Source of the DNA: Bacteroidota bacterium
GTDB lineage: Bacteria > Bacteroidota > Ignavibacteria > Kapaibacteriales > Kapaibacteriaceae
DNA: 64,000 bases
Direction of reading: 5' to 3'
NCBI GenBank assembly: GCA_018266735.1
Contig: JAFDZT010000001.1
Span: 186,001-250,000, forward strand
The notes under the pieces were generated by a model. It was given only the letters and a program-made list of their open reading frames with translations. It ran no database searches and was not told the origin of the DNA. The position numbers and the translations under genes were made by a program. This document shows, in pieces, positions 43,685 to 52,958 of the stretch. Position 1 is the first letter of the stretch. Each line of letters begins with the position of its first letter.

Positions 43685-44038
43685 TTACTTAACGTTCGTT
43701 GTCGTCGTTGCCGAAGCTTCTGCATTCGTCGTTGTGGTAGCGGCCTGCGAGACCTTTGTGCCCTTGGTCGTGCAGCAGGAGCTGCTCTTTGCCTTCTTCG
43801 TCATGCATGCTTCCTTTTCAGCTTGGGTGCACTCAGGGTGCGCAGCTGTAGTGGAGGCATTGGTGGTCGTGCAGTGGTCATCGCTCTTCGTGGAGGCCTT
43901 TTTGGCCATCGACGAGCAGCAGGAAGCGCCCTTCTTGGACTTGGCTGCCTTTTCGTCACACTTGATGCTTGCAGTGGCCACGGCGAACGATGCGCCAAGG
44001 CAGATAACTGCGGCTGCGAACAAACGGTTGATCTTCAT
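43685..44038 (-). CDS. Small cysteine-rich secreted protein
   Basis: The 117-residue product has a signal peptide (about 1-24, ending VATA-SI). The mature part is rich in Lys, Thr and Ser and contains eight Cys (27, 40, 41, 56, 70, 78, 88, 89), including two CC pairs, CCSSMAKK and CCTTKG. The C-terminal ~20 residues are mostly Thr, Ala and Asn. The spacing suggests metal binding or disulphides, but I know no family. ATG 44038 has AGGAG upstream and gives a proper signal; the longer frame lacks one. It precedes the GldM-like gene by 61 bp. Confidence 0.68.
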   Translation of the reverse strand: MKINRLFAAAVICLGASFAVATASIKCDEKAAKSKKGASCCSSMAKKASTKSDDHCTTTNASTTAAHPECTQAEKEACMTKKAKSSSCCTTKGTKVSQAATTTTNAEASATTTTNVK

Positions 44039-44130
44039 GAGAACTCCTTGTGTAACAGGTAGAGGGGTCAATTTAGGTTTCAGGGCTGTCTCTTCCAAAG
44101 AAAGAATCCGTGTACAATTATTGTGAGGGC

Positions 44131-44162
44131 AAAAAAAGAGCGTCGCCAATGTGGCGACGCTC
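44131..44162 (-). terminator. Rho-independent terminator after nrdJ
   Basis: GAGCGTCGCCA (44138-44148) is an exact reverse complement of TGGCGACGCTC (44152-44162) with a 3-nt loop. On the minus strand a run of seven T (44131-44137) follows. It lies 41 bases past the stop of the ribonucleotide reductase gene. Confidence 0.9.
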
Positions 44163-44202
44163 AATTACTTCCATAGTACGTATGGCGAATCAGGTCAAAA
44201 GG

Positions 44203-47200
44203 TTACGAGCAACCACTGGTGGTTCCGCAGTCCTCGCAGACCGTACAGCTTCCGTTGCGTTTCACACGCATGGAGCTGCAGTTCGTGCACTGCTCACCGG
44301 TGAAACCCTGTGCACGCGCCGTCTTGTATTTGGACACGGTCGACGTCTTGGTGCCATTCTCGACCGGGGCCACCTTGCCCTCGTCATTCACGGCAAAGGG
44401 GCGTTCGAAGTCCTCAGGGTCGATGGACATGGGTCCGATCACATCCGAGGGGAGGGTATCGGCCTCGGTGATCAATGAGGCCATGTTCTCCGTGCCACCC
44501 TTCACCTCGTCAATGGCCTTGACGTGGACGAAGTCGGTCCGACCCAGATAGTCGTATCCAAGCGTGCGGAAGACGTAGTCTAGGATGGATGTGGCGTTCT
44601 TGATGGCATCGTGCCCTTCGACGAAGCCGGCCGGCTCAAATCGCGTAAAGGTAAAGGAATCAACGAGTTCCTCGAGCGGAATGCCGTACTGCAGTGCCTT
44701 CGACGCGAGAACGGCGAAGCAGTTGAGCAGACCCTTGAACGAGGCGCCTTCCTTGTACATGTCGATGAAGATCTCACCCAACGAGCCGTCTTCGAATTCG
44801 CCGGTCCGGAGGTAGACCTTATGTCCGCCAACACTTGCCTCGCGCACGAATCCGTGGCGACGCTTCGGGAGTCTGCGGCGCTCTGCACGGTGGTAGACGC
44901 GCTCCACGATGTGCTGATAGACCTCCTTGGGGCCCTTCGTCTCGTCCAGCGAGTCTTCGTCGCCGAGCATGACGATCTCGTCGTAGTCGTCCGCATTGCT
45001 GGAATTGAGCGGTTGCGAGAGCTTTGATCCGTCGCGATACAGAGCAATGGCCTTGAGCATGAGACGCCAGGAGGCCATGTGCACGTCGCCGATCTGCTCG
45101 ACCGTTGCCTCGTTCGGCATGTTGATGGTCTTGGAGATGGCACCGCTGATGAAGGGCTGTGCCGCCGCCATCATACGAACGTGCGCCATATAGTCGATGT
45201 AGCGCTGTCCCTTCCGACCGCACTTGTTCGCACAGTCGAACACGGGCAAGTGTTCGTCCTTGATGTGCGGTGCTCCCTCGATCATCATGGTACCGCAGAC
45301 GAAGTCGTTCGCCTCTTCGATCTGTTCCTTGGTGAAGCCCAGTCCCTTGAGCACGTCGAACGACGGATCGTCCAGCATCTCTTCGGTAAAACCAAGCGTA
45401 TGGCAGAACTCGTCGCCCAACGTGTAGCGATTGAAGACGAACTTCACATCGAAGGCCGTGTCCAGCTGATCCTCGATCTTCTTGATGATCTCGTCGCTGA
45501 AGCCCTTTTCTGTAAGCGATGCCTTATTGATGTGCGGACATCCCGTAAGCGTTCCATTACCCTTGCAGTAGCGCTCGATCTCGTCGATCTGCTGCTCGGT
45601 ATAGCCCAACGTATGGAGGGCCTTGTGCACACTCTGGTTCACGATCTTGAAGTAGCCACCACCGGCCAGCTTCTTGAACTTCACGATGGCGAAGTCCGGC
45701 TCGATGCCCGTGGTGTCACAGTCCATCACCAGACCGATGGTACCCGTGGGGGCGATCACCGTTGCCTGTGCGTTGCGATAACCGTGCTTCTCACCAAGGG
45801 CGAGGGCACGGTCCCATGACTCACGGGCGGCCACGAGAAGGTCGGACGGACAGACGTCCTCGCGAATGGCCATGGGACGGATCGTGAGCCCTTCGTAGGC
45901 GGAGTCCTCTGCACCGTATGCTGCATGCCGGTGATTGCGGATCACGCGAAGCATGTCTTCGCGGTTGTGCTCAAAGCGTGGGAATGGACCTACATCGCCG
46001 GCCATCTCTGCTGAAGCAGCATAGGACTCACCGGTGAGCAGGGCCGTGATCGCACCCGTGACCGATAGTGCCTCGGGCGAGTCGTATGGAACACCGGCCG
46101 TCATCAGGATCGTGCCCAGGTTGGCATAGCCGAGTCCGAGCGTCCGGAAGTCATACGAGAGCTTGGCCATTTCCTTGGACGGGAATTGGGCCATCAGCAC
46201 CGAGATCTCGAGGACCATCGTCCACAGACGCGTGGCATGCTTGAGATCGTCGATCCGCCACTCATGTGTGGCCTCGTCGTAGAAATGGGCAAGGTTCAGG
46301 GAGGCGAGGTTGCAGGCCGTATCGTCCAGGAACATGTATTCCGAACACGGATTGCTGCCATTGATGCGACCATCCTTTGGACAGGTGTGCCATTCGTTGA
46401 TGGTGGTGTCGAACTGCAGACCCGGGTCCGCGCTCTTCCACGAGCTGATGTTGATCTTGTTCCAGAGGTCACGAGCACGCACGGTGCGGCGCTTCGTGGA
46501 GTCCGTCCGCCAGACAAGGTCCCACGTGTCGTCCCGTAGCACGGCGTCCATGAAGGCGTTGGTGACACGGACAGAGTTGTTGGAGTTCTGACCCGACACG
46601 GTCACGTAGGCTTCGCCTTCGTAGTGGGTGTCAAAGGTCGGGAAGTTCATGGCCGTATAGCCCTGCTCGACCAGCGAGAGGGTGCGCATGATGTAGTTCA
46701 ACGGAATACCGCGGTGGGAACCACGACGGATGAGCCCGTCGAGCTTCTTGTTGGTCTTCGGGTCCGTGCCGCCCTTGACGGCCTCGTCCATGATGGCCTG
46801 CAAGAACGTCGCATTGATCTTCGAACCGGCAACGAGGGCTGCGACCTTTTCCTCTTCGCGGGCCTTCCACTCGATGAACTTCTCGATGTCCGGGTGATCG
46901 ACGTTGACGATGACCATCTTGGCCGCACGACGCGTCGTACCACCGCTCTTGATGGCGCCGGCTGCACGATCGAAGATCTTCAGGAACGACATGAGGCCGG
47001 AGGATGCTCCACCACCCGAAAGTCGCTCGTTCTCACCACGCAGGTTGGAGAAGTTCGAACCCGTCCCGGATCCGAACTTGAAGATGCGCGCCTCGCGCGT
47101 GGCAAGGTCGAAAATGCCGCCTTCGTTCACCAGATCGTCGTCGACAGACTGGATGAAACAGGCATGCGGCTGCGGATGCGTGTAGGCATCGGTGGATTTT

Positions 47201-47706
47201 GTGAGCTTCTTGGTCTCTGGGTCAACGTAGTAGTGCCCTTGCGGACGTCCCGTGATCCCATAGGCGAAGTTCAGGCCGGTGTTGAACCATTGTGGTGAGT
47301 TCGGTGCGGCCATTTGCTTGAGGAGCATGTAGGACACTTCGTCGTAGAACGCCTGTGCGTCCTCTGCCGTTGTGAAGTAGCCGTACTTTTCTCCCCACCA
47401 TCGCCAGCAACCTGCCAAACGGTGTACTACCTGTTTGATGGAGCGTTCCGGTCCGAGAACGGGCTGACCCGATTCGTCGAGAATGGCCTTGCCATGCTCA
47501 TCGACCTGTGGAACGCCGGCCTTGCGGAAATACTTCTGTGCAAGGATATCGGTAGCGACCTGCGACCATTGTACCGGAACTTCGATGGCATCCATTTGAA
47601 AGACAACAGATCCATCAGGGTTTCGCAAGATCGACGTACGGCGAGTGTATTGAAAGTGGTCATAGACCTCTTTCCCTGCCGACGTAAACCGTCGAGCAAT
47701 CTTCAT
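44203..47706 (-). CDS. nrdJ: Adenosylcobalamin-dependent (class II) ribonucleotide reductase
   Basis: The 1167-residue enzyme reduces ribonucleotides to deoxyribonucleotides using cobalamin, independent of oxygen. It has the first active-site Cys in [12 protein letters not shown], the [13 protein letters not shown] loop, the NPCSE radical/cysteine motif ([13 protein letters not shown]), [21 protein letters not shown], and a Cys-rich C-terminus with two CxxC pairs and a final GCS used in re-reduction. The length matches the large B12-dependent NrdJ group (about 1150-1250), with an extended region between about 700 and 800. Start chosen at 47706, where GGAGGG lies just upstream. No B12 riboswitch was found upstream. 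Confidence 0.95.
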   Translation of the reverse strand: MKIARRFTSAGKEVYDHFQYTRRTSILRNPDGSVVFQMDAIEVPVQWSQVATDILAQKYFRKAGVPQVDEHGKAILDESGQPVLGPERSIKQVVHRLAGCWRWWGEKYGYFTTAEDAQAFYDEVSYMLLKQMAAPNSPQWFNTGLNFAYGITGRPQGHYYVDPETKKLTKSTDAYTHPQPHACFIQSVDDDLVNEGGIFDLATREARIFKFGSGTGSNFSNLRGENERLSGGGASSGLMSFLKIFDRAAGAIKSGGTTRRAAKMVIVNVDHPDIEKFIEWKAREEEKVAALVAGSKINATFLQAIMDEAVKGGTDPKTNKKLDGLIRRGSHRGIPLNYIMRTLSLVEQGYTAMNFPTFDTHYEGEAYVTVSGQNSNNSVRVTNAFMDAVLRDDTWDLVWRTDSTKRRTVRARDLWNKINISSWKSADPGLQFDTTINEWHTCPKDGRINGSNPCSEYMFLDDTACNLASLNLAHFYDEATHEWRIDDLKHATRLWTMVLEISVLMAQFPSKEMAKLSYDFRTLGLGYANLGTILMTAGVPYDSPEALSVTGAITALLTGESYAASAEMAGDVGPFPRFEHNREDMLRVIRNHRHAAYGAEDSAYEGLTIRPMAIREDVCPSDLLVAARESWDRALALGEKHGYRNAQATVIAPTGTIGLVMDCDTTGIEPDFAIVKFKKLAGGGYFKIVNQSVHKALHTLGYTEQQIDEIERYCKGNGTLTGCPHINKASLTEKGFSDEIIKKIEDQLDTAFDVKFVFNRYTLGDEFCHTLGFTEEMLDDPSFDVLKGLGFTKEQIEEANDFVCGTMMIEGAPHIKDEHLPVFDCANKCGRKGQRYIDYMAHVRMMAAAQPFISGAISKTINMPNEATVEQIGDVHMASWRLMLKAIALYRDGSKLSQPLNSSNADDYDEIVMLGDEDSLDETKGPKEVYQHIVERVYHRAERRRLPKRRHGFVREASVGGHKVYLRTGEFEDGSLGEIFIDMYKEGASFKGLLNCFAVLASKALQYGIPLEELVDSFTFTRFEPAGFVEGHDAIKNATSILDYVFRTLGYDYLGRTDFVHVKAIDEVKGGTENMASLITEADTLPSDVIGPMSIDPEDFERPFAVNDEGKVAPVENGTKTSTVSKYKTARAQGFTGEQCTNCSSMRVKRNGSCTVCEDCGTTSGCS

Positions 47707-48054
47707 GCAGCCCTCCAAAGGCGTGTAGGTGTGAACGAGAAACGGAAAAGCCCCCCGGCTCCCTCACACCATTCTTCGAAACACCGGATAACGATCCCAT
47801 ACAGCGCAATGTGCATCACGCTGCCGTTCTTTCCGATCATTCGAAACAATGGGGTGAGAGCCGCAATCGAACCGTTGTAGGTAACCCCAAAACGTTCATT
47901 CCACCGCCGTTGTCGCCAAGCGATTTGTTCTCTTTATGCTGCTGAGTTCGATTGCTGCGGGTGGCAAATTAGGGTGTTCGTGTGCTCAGTTCAATGCGGT
48001 ATCGTTCGTGTGGAAAAATATCGTTGTGGAGAAGCGTGTTTATCTTCGCGGACG
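47707..48054. other. 348-bp divergent spacer between nrdJ and mscS
   Basis: No gene is seen here. It holds the nrdJ Shine-Dalgarno sequence (minus strand, GGAGGG next to 47706) and a possible leader structure: GGTGTGA (47728-47734) pairs with TCACACC (47764-47770) around a small inner hairpin AGCC-CCCC-GGCT (47749-47760). No cobalamin riboswitch B12 box (GCCACTG) was found on the minus strand. The mscS side (47900-48054) is AT-richer and should hold its promoter, but no clear box stands out. Confidence 0.6.
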
Positions 48055-49083
48055 ATGATGAATCCCCTTCTTCCCTTCGCCCTGTTCGCCGCTTCTGTCC
48101 TTGCCGGGATCGTTTTGCGGTCGGTTGTGATACGTTCCTTGTTGCGTGCTGCAAAACGGAATGAATTCCTGTATGCCGAAACGGTGATCGCATCGGTGAA
48201 GAACATGATCGTTTTCTGGTCGGTCCTGGCCGGTACGGCGATCGCCTTGGAAATGGTGAATGAGACGGTCCTGTGGCGTCGGTATGCCGATACAGCGTTG
48301 TTCGTGGTCTTCGTGCTGACGGCCGGAATTGCCGTATCGCGAATGCTCACAGGTGTGATGCGCATGCGGGCAGAGGAGACGCACGATGCCGCCTGGTCAT
48401 CGTCGATCACGCGTCGATTGGTGCAATTGGGCATCCTGAGCCTTGCCATCCTGTTGATCATGTCGTCGCTTGGATTCCAGATCACCACGCTGCTGACGGT
48501 ATTCGGTATCGGAGGTGCCGCGTTTGCATTGGCGCTACAGGACACGTTGGGCAACGTGTTCGCGGGAGCATCGATCACCCTGGGCAAGCAGATCCGCGTG
48601 GGCGACCATATCAGCATGGGCACGACGATCGAGGGAGAACTGTGCGATATCGGATGGCGGAACAGCACGATCCGTCTGGCCGATGCCTCGTGCGTGATCG
48701 TTCCCAATCGCGATCTCGCGAATGGCCATGTTCGGCGGTTCACATCGAATGGTGCAACCTTCACGATCGAGGTCTTCGTGCAGGTGGACCCACGACATCT
48801 TCCCTCGGAAGTGATCACAACGATCTCCGACCTGCTCACACCGCTCGCAACACAGCAGGCAGTTTTGGCCTCTACGATCGAAGGTGACGTGCATTTCATG
48901 TCCACCCCGCCACCCTCCGTCCGCCTTCATCGCGTGAATGCGGCAACGACGACGTATGTGGTGTCGGTCCCGGTCGACTCGCTTGTGCGCAACACCGAGT
49001 CGCGCGATGCACTTTCGCTGCTGCTGTACACGGGCGTGCGCGAGACCCTGTCGGTGCATGGCATCACGACGGTCCTGTCATGA
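48055..49083 (+). CDS. Small-conductance mechanosensitive channel (MscS family)
   Basis: The 342-residue protein has four hydrophobic helices, then the MscS pore/TM3 signature FGIGGAAFALALQDTLGNVFAGASITLGKQIRVGD (about 150-190), followed by the beta domain with WRNSTIRLADASCVIVPNRDL. Such channels open under membrane tension to release solutes on hypo-osmotic shock. The C-terminal domain is somewhat divergent. The frame is open 27 codons upstream; the ATG at 48055 (or 48058) gives the usual N-terminus. The stop overlaps the ATG of the PAP2 gene (ATGA, 49080-49083). Confidence 0.92.
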   Translation: MMNPLLPFALFAASVLAGIVLRSVVIRSLLRAAKRNEFLYAETVIASVKNMIVFWSVLAGTAIALEMVNETVLWRRYADTALFVVFVLTAGIAVSRMLTGVMRMRAEETHDAAWSSSITRRLVQLGILSLAILLIMSSLGFQITTLLTVFGIGGAAFALALQDTLGNVFAGASITLGKQIRVGDHISMGTTIEGELCDIGWRNSTIRLADASCVIVPNRDLANGHVRRFTSNGATFTIEVFVQVDPRHLPSEVITTISDLLTPLATQQAVLASTIEGDVHFMSTPPPSVRLHRVNAATTTYVVSVPVDSLVRNTESRDALSLLLYTGVRETLSVHGITTVLS

Positions 49084-49652
49084 TCGAGGCCCTGCTCCAC
49101 GTCGACGTGTGGCTGTTCTACGCCGTGAACCACGGTTGGTCCAATCCCGTGTTCGACGTCATCATGCCCGTCATCACCAACTCGCGCTATTGGCTTCCTG
49201 TCTATATCCTGGGCTGTCTGTACCTGGTGGTGCGGCAAGGCGGCAAGGGACGATGGTGCACCGTCACCCTCGTGGGCACAGTGGTGCTGCTGGACCAGGC
49301 AAGTGCGCATTTCTTGAAGGAAGCGATCGGTCGGGTTCGACCGTATGACGCCCTCGGCGACGTGATCCAACTCGTTGGTAGTGGCGGTGGCTCGTTTCCT
49401 TCGAACCACGCCATGAACAACGCTGCGGCCGCCGTCATCCTCTCGGCCTTCTACCCTTCCCTCCGTCCCCTCTGGTGGACCATTGCCGTTGTCATGGCCT
49501 TCTCACGCGTGTACTGCGGTGTGCACTATCCGAGCGACGTGCTCGGAGGCATGGCCATTGGCGCTCTTGTGGGGTGGGGGGTGGTGCACTTCGTGCGACA
49601 CAGAGTGCGACACGGAGTGCGACACGAAGTGCGACACGGAGTGGGACACTAG
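49080..49652 (+). CDS. PAP2-family membrane phosphatase with a repeat-encoded C-terminus
   Basis: The 190-residue membrane protein has the three phosphatase motifs: KEAIGRVRP (80-88), SFPSNH (105-110, Asn in place of the usual Gly) and SRVYCGVHYPSD (142-153). This fits lipid phosphatases such as undecaprenyl or phosphatidylglycerol phosphate phosphatases. The last 19 residues (172-190) are encoded by the start of a 12-13-bp tandem array and read as VRH-type repeats. The stop TAG lies inside the fifth repeat unit, so array length and sequence control where the protein ends. Confidence 0.88.
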   Translation: MIEALLHVDVWLFYAVNHGWSNPVFDVIMPVITNSRYWLPVYILGCLYLVVRQGGKGRWCTVTLVGTVVLLDQASAHFLKEAIGRVRPYDALGDVIQLVGSGGGSFPSNHAMNNAAAAVILSAFYPSLRPLWWTIAVVMAFSRVYCGVHYPSDVLGGMAIGALVGWGVVHFVRHRVRHGVRHEVRHGVGH

Positions 49653-49775
49653 CGTGGGACACGGAGTGGGACACTGCGTGGGACACTGCGTGGGACACGG
49701 AGTGGGACACTGCGTGGGACACTAGAGTGCGACACTAGCGTGGGACACTGCGTGGGACACCGAGTGCGATCCTGG
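49593..49775 (+). repeat. Tandem array of ~15 12-13-bp units at the PAP2 gene end
   Basis: Units of the form GTGSGACACNNN follow without spacers: four GTGCGACAC copies, then mostly GTGGGACAC with GGA, TGC or TAG(C/A) tails; three units have 13 bp. The array begins inside the PAP2 coding region and runs to 49775. The last unit (49764-49775) is degenerate. It is not a CRISPR array: there are no spacers and the unit is far too short. Confidence 0.92.
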
Positions 49776-49834
49776 ATCGTGGGATTCTGAAATTGAATTC
49801 TGTATTGTGTATTCTGTATTGGCTCCTGTATTCC

Positions 49835-51136
49835 TCATCCCTTTCCCGACCTCGCCGCCCCTTCCAACGTTGCAGGGAGACCGGTCTGTGTCCAATCGCC
49901 GGCGAAGGTGATGTTGCCGATGCTGAGATCCGATGGACGGAGGGCATTCGCAGTCGGCGTGGCCAGGAGTGTGGCCTGTCGTTCCTTGATCACGCGAGAA
50001 TGCAGAAGGGTTGCGGCCGACATGGCAGGGAAGGCTGCGCGGAGTTCTCGTTCGCAGAGTGCCACGATGTCGTCGGCGGACATGTCGACGAGGTGGTCGC
50101 CCGCACTGACCGTGAGCGCGACGTGTCCGGGATAGGCCCGCACTACGCCGACATCTGCCTCGGTGATCGCACGCCGATCGAACACCCATTGGATCGTGGT
50201 CCCCAGCATGGCCACGAGATCGTCGTTCATCCACTGCTTATCATACCACAGATAGACACTGACGATGGGTGAGTACTGCAGATCCGGTGGACGGCATTCG
50301 ATCCCAGGAGATGCTTCGAGCAAGCGTCGGAGCGGACGTGGTGGAATCGCACACACGACGTGATCAACGCTGAGCACCTCGCCCGACGAGAGCACGACCT
50401 GCGTGACCTTGTCGGCGTCCCACACGAGTCGGTCGACCGATGTGCTCAGGAGCACCCTTCCGCCACGCGCGGCAAGCCAAGCGGGGAGCGGGTCGGTGTA
50501 GACCGAGAGGCCTCGACTTGGCAAGTAGAGCTTCGAAGATTCGGCCCCGCCGAAGAAGGCCAGCCGTAGCACGTTGACGAGCAGACCGGCATCGGCCTCG
50601 TCCAATCGGGCATTCAGAGTGGCAAGGACGATGGGTTCCCAGAATCTTGAGATCATCGTCGCCGACTGTCGTTCTCGCGTAAGTAGTTCCTTACACGTTT
50701 CTCCCGCCGTCCGAATGCGACCAAGGTCCAATCTCACGGCGAACCGGAGGGCGGCAAGGCGGTCACGCAATGGAATGGAGCGCAGGAGGAGCATACCGAG
50801 GGCGACCCCGGCCTTTCCTGGTAAGTATCCGGCATTGAGGAGGTCCGACGATCCGTCGGCATCGACGAAGCGGACGCGGAGTGCGGGCTGCTTGATAAAG
50901 TAGTGGTCGGCACCGAGTTCCTTGGCCATGGCCAGAAAGTCCGTGTAACAGCCCATCATCAGGTGCTGGCCGTTGTCGATCACGTCGCCGGTGGTCCGGT
51001 CCACGAACGATCGTGCCCGACCTCCCAGATAGGGCCGTTCCTCGACGAGCGCCACGTGCGCGCCCGAACGGGCCGCATGGACCGCCGCAGCTACCCCTGC
51101 CACCCCGCCACCGATCACAACAACCGTTTGCATCAT
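49835..51136 (-). CDS. FAD-dependent oxidoreductase, HpnE-like (hydroxysqualene dehydroxylase)
   Basis: The 433-residue protein has an N-terminal FAD-binding motif, VVVIGGGVAGVAAAVHAARSG, followed by LGGRARSF and DNGQHLMMGCY. Its C-terminal FAD motif is FAGDWTQTGLPATLEGAARSG. This combination fits HpnE, which removes a hydroxyl to form squalene in the hopanoid route; phytoene desaturase-like relatives are the alternative. The stop falls just after the last motif, so the C-terminus is shorter than in many homologues. No hpnC/hpnD or cyclase gene is nearby. It is divergent from csaA with a 27-bp gap. Confidence 0.83.
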   Translation of the reverse strand: MMQTVVVIGGGVAGVAAAVHAARSGAHVALVEERPYLGGRARSFVDRTTGDVIDNGQHLMMGCYTDFLAMAKELGADHYFIKQPALRVRFVDADGSSDLLNAGYLPGKAGVALGMLLLRSIPLRDRLAALRFAVRLDLGRIRTAGETCKELLTRERQSATMISRFWEPIVLATLNARLDEADAGLLVNVLRLAFFGGAESSKLYLPSRGLSVYTDPLPAWLAARGGRVLLSTSVDRLVWDADKVTQVVLSSGEVLSVDHVVCAIPPRPLRRLLEASPGIECRPPDLQYSPIVSVYLWYDKQWMNDDLVAMLGTTIQWVFDRRAITEADVGVVRAYPGHVALTVSAGDHLVDMSADDIVALCERELRAAFPAMSAATLLHSRVIKERQATLLATPTANALRPSDLSIGNITFAGDWTQTGLPATLEGAARSGKG

Positions 51137-51163
51137 TCAGCAAACTTCGGGAAGTTCCACCCC

Positions 51164-51493
51164 ATGATCACATGGGAAGATTTCGAATCGGTGCACCTCT
51201 GCGTTGGCACCATCGTCCGTGCCGAGGAGTTTCCCGAGGCACGCAAGCCGGCGTATAAGCTGTGGGTGGACGTGGGGGACGGCCAAGTGCGTCAGAGCAG
51301 TGCCCAGATAACGCATCTCTATACACCAGAAGGACTTATCGGGAAGCAGGTGGTTTGCGTCACGAACTTCGCCCCGAAGAAGATCGGTCCGTGGACGTCA
51401 GAGGTCCTCGTCACCGGTTTTTACCGTGCCGACGGAGCCGTCGTCCTTGCCACCCCGGACCTTCCCCTCCCCAACGGCACACGACTGGCCTAA
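51164..51493 (+). CDS. csaA: tRNA-binding domain protein CsaA
   Basis: The 109-residue protein is a stand-alone OB-fold tRNA-binding domain: VGTIVRAEEFPEARKPAYKLWVDVG and QITHLYTPEGLIGKQVVCVTNFAPKKIGPWTSEVLV match the CsaA family, described as a secretion-related chaperone with tRNA-binding ability. The usual length is about 110 residues. The open frame runs further upstream, but the ATG at 51164 is the standard start, and the upstream part runs opposite to the HpnE-like gene. Confidence 0.92.
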   Translation: MITWEDFESVHLCVGTIVRAEEFPEARKPAYKLWVDVGDGQVRQSSAQITHLYTPEGLIGKQVVCVTNFAPKKIGPWTSEVLVTGFYRADGAVVLATPDLPLPNGTRLA

Positions 51494-51518
51494 CAGCAGG
51501 TCATTCCCCGCTTTGTGG

Positions 51519-51525
51519 TATTTTG
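51519..51525 (+). promoter_or_regulatory. TATTTTG box upstream of tRNA-Leu
   Basis: TATTTTG lies 13 bases before the first base of the tRNA, a plausible distance for a -7 element and a short leader. It is the same sequence found before the gene at 22125. Confidence 0.4.
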
Positions 51526-51538
51526 CAAGGCTGTTACC

Positions 51539-51619
51539 GCGGAAGTGGCGAAATGGCAGACGCACCAGACTTAGGATCTGGCGGGTAATTCCGTGAGAGT
51601 TCGAGTCTCTCCTTCCGCA
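51539..51619 (+). tRNA. tRNA-Leu (anticodon UAG)
   Basis: The acceptor stem GCGGAAG (51539-51545) pairs with CTTCCGC (51612-51618), followed by discriminator A. The anticodon stem CCAGA/TCTGG (51565-51569/51577-51581) encloses the loop CTTAGGA, so the anticodon TAG is at 51572-51574. The T arm AGAGTTCGAGTCTCT and the long variable arm mark a class II tRNA, as expected for leucine. CCA is not encoded. The total length is 81 bases. Confidence 0.95.
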
Positions 51620-51623
51620 CAAC

Positions 51624-51650
51624 ACCGGCCCCCAAGGGCCGGTTTCATTA
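51624..51650 (+). terminator. Rho-independent terminator after tRNA-Leu
   Basis: ACCGGCCC (51624-51631) pairs perfectly with GGGCCGGT (51636-51643) around a CCAA loop, followed by TTCATT, a weak T-rich tail. It ends the tRNA transcript just before the trigger factor gene. Confidence 0.75.
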
Positions 51651-51673
51651 TAGAACGCTCAATCGGAGAGAAC

Positions 51674-52939
51674 GTGGAACGTACGCAGATCACCTTGGAC
51701 GGATGCCGTCGCGAGGTACGCATAACCCTCTCAGACAGTGACCTGCGCCCGCACTTCGACAAGGCCTATACGGCCGCGCAAGCCAACATCGAGATCAAAG
51801 GGTTCCGTAAGGGCAAGGTACCGCTTGCCATCATCAAGCAGCAATTCGGTCGCTCCATCGAGAATGAAGCACTCGACGATATTGCCGATGCAGAATTCCG
51901 CTCCTTTGTTGCCGAAGAAAAGGCGAATGTGGTCGGTCAGCCATCGCTGACAGACGTGAAGAAGGATCAAGGGTCCGTGACATTCACGATCCAGTATGAG
52001 ATCCTGCCGGACTTCGAGCTCGGTCAGTATCGCGAGCTCGTGGTGAACAGACCCGTACGCGCCGTCACCGAGGCGGATGTGGACGAAGAGATCGCACGGA
52101 TCACGTTGCGTGCAGCAACGTTCGAGCCGGCCGAAGAGATCACCGACAACATGTTCGTGGCCACGATCAGCTTGAACGAGTTGGATCCCGAGTCGTCCAT
52201 GCCGATCCTTGGCAAGGAGGCAAAGGAGGCACGGGTGTTCCTTGATGACGATCAAGTGGACATGCACCTGCGCAATTCCCTGATGCATCAACACGTGGGC
52301 GATACGTTCAACTACGTTGCCGAGACGCAGGACGAGAACGCCATTCCGCCACAGTATCGCGTGCAGGTCACCGACATCCAGCAAGTGGTGCCGGCACCGT
52401 TCACAAATGAATTCGTTGAGCAGATCACGGGCGGAAAGTTCACGACCACCGAAGACCTGCGTGCAGATATCGAGCATCAACTCAAGCACTATTACGCAGA
52501 CGCGGCTCGCGAGTCCGTCGAGAATCAGTTGATCGAACAACTCGTGCAAGGACATTCCTTCGACGTACCGGAAAGCGTCATCCATGCTGTTGTCCATCAA
52601 CTCGCTGATGAGTTCAAGGAGCGCAACAAGAACGTCCCGGACATCGAGAAGATGACGGCGCACGATCTCGAACCGCAACTACGTCCAACGGCCGAGCGCA
52701 TCGCGCGTTGGGAACTCATTCGTGATCGTATCGCACGCGCAGAGCAGCTCGAAGTGATGGACGAAGACATTGCCAATGCTGCCGTGAAGTACGGTGTCAC
52801 CGAAGAACAACTACGCATGATCATGCGTCAGAACCGAAGTCTTCAAGATCAGATCTTGGCCGAGAAGACGGTTCGCACGCTCGTAGACTATGCCATCATC
52901 AACGACGTCACTGTGGATTCTGAAGAATCTGTTCTCTAA
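51674..52939 (+). CDS. tig: Trigger factor, ribosome-bound chaperone
   Basis: Trigger factor binds nascent chains at the ribosome exit. The 421-residue protein has the ribosome-binding signature GFRKGKVP (about 44-51), a middle part corresponding to the FKBP-like domain that lacks clear PPIase catalytic sequence, and a helical C-terminal cradle. The start is a GTG at 51674 with GGAGAG a few bases upstream; longer frames would run back over the tRNA terminator. It is followed by clpP (19 bp) and clpX, the common tig-clpP-clpX protein quality-control cluster. Confidence 0.93.
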   Translation: MERTQITLDGCRREVRITLSDSDLRPHFDKAYTAAQANIEIKGFRKGKVPLAIIKQQFGRSIENEALDDIADAEFRSFVAEEKANVVGQPSLTDVKKDQGSVTFTIQYEILPDFELGQYRELVVNRPVRAVTEADVDEEIARITLRAATFEPAEEITDNMFVATISLNELDPESSMPILGKEAKEARVFLDDDQVDMHLRNSLMHQHVGDTFNYVAETQDENAIPPQYRVQVTDIQQVVPAPFTNEFVEQITGGKFTTTEDLRADIEHQLKHYYADAARESVENQLIEQLVQGHSFDVPESVIHAVVHQLADEFKERNKNVPDIEKMTAHDLEPQLRPTAERIARWELIRDRIARAEQLEVMDEDIANAAVKYGVTEEQLRMIMRQNRSLQDQILAEKTVRTLVDYAIINDVTVDSEESVL

Positions 52940-52958
52940 CGAATTGAACGAAGGCACC

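Noticed and set aside
47707..48054. Cobalamin riboswitch upstream of nrdJ
   Set aside because: No B12 box GCCACTG or its expected partners were found on the minus strand, although a different hairpin is present.
49593..49775. Possible CRISPR array
   Set aside because: Units are 12-13 bp and directly adjacent with no unique spacers; no cas genes are present.
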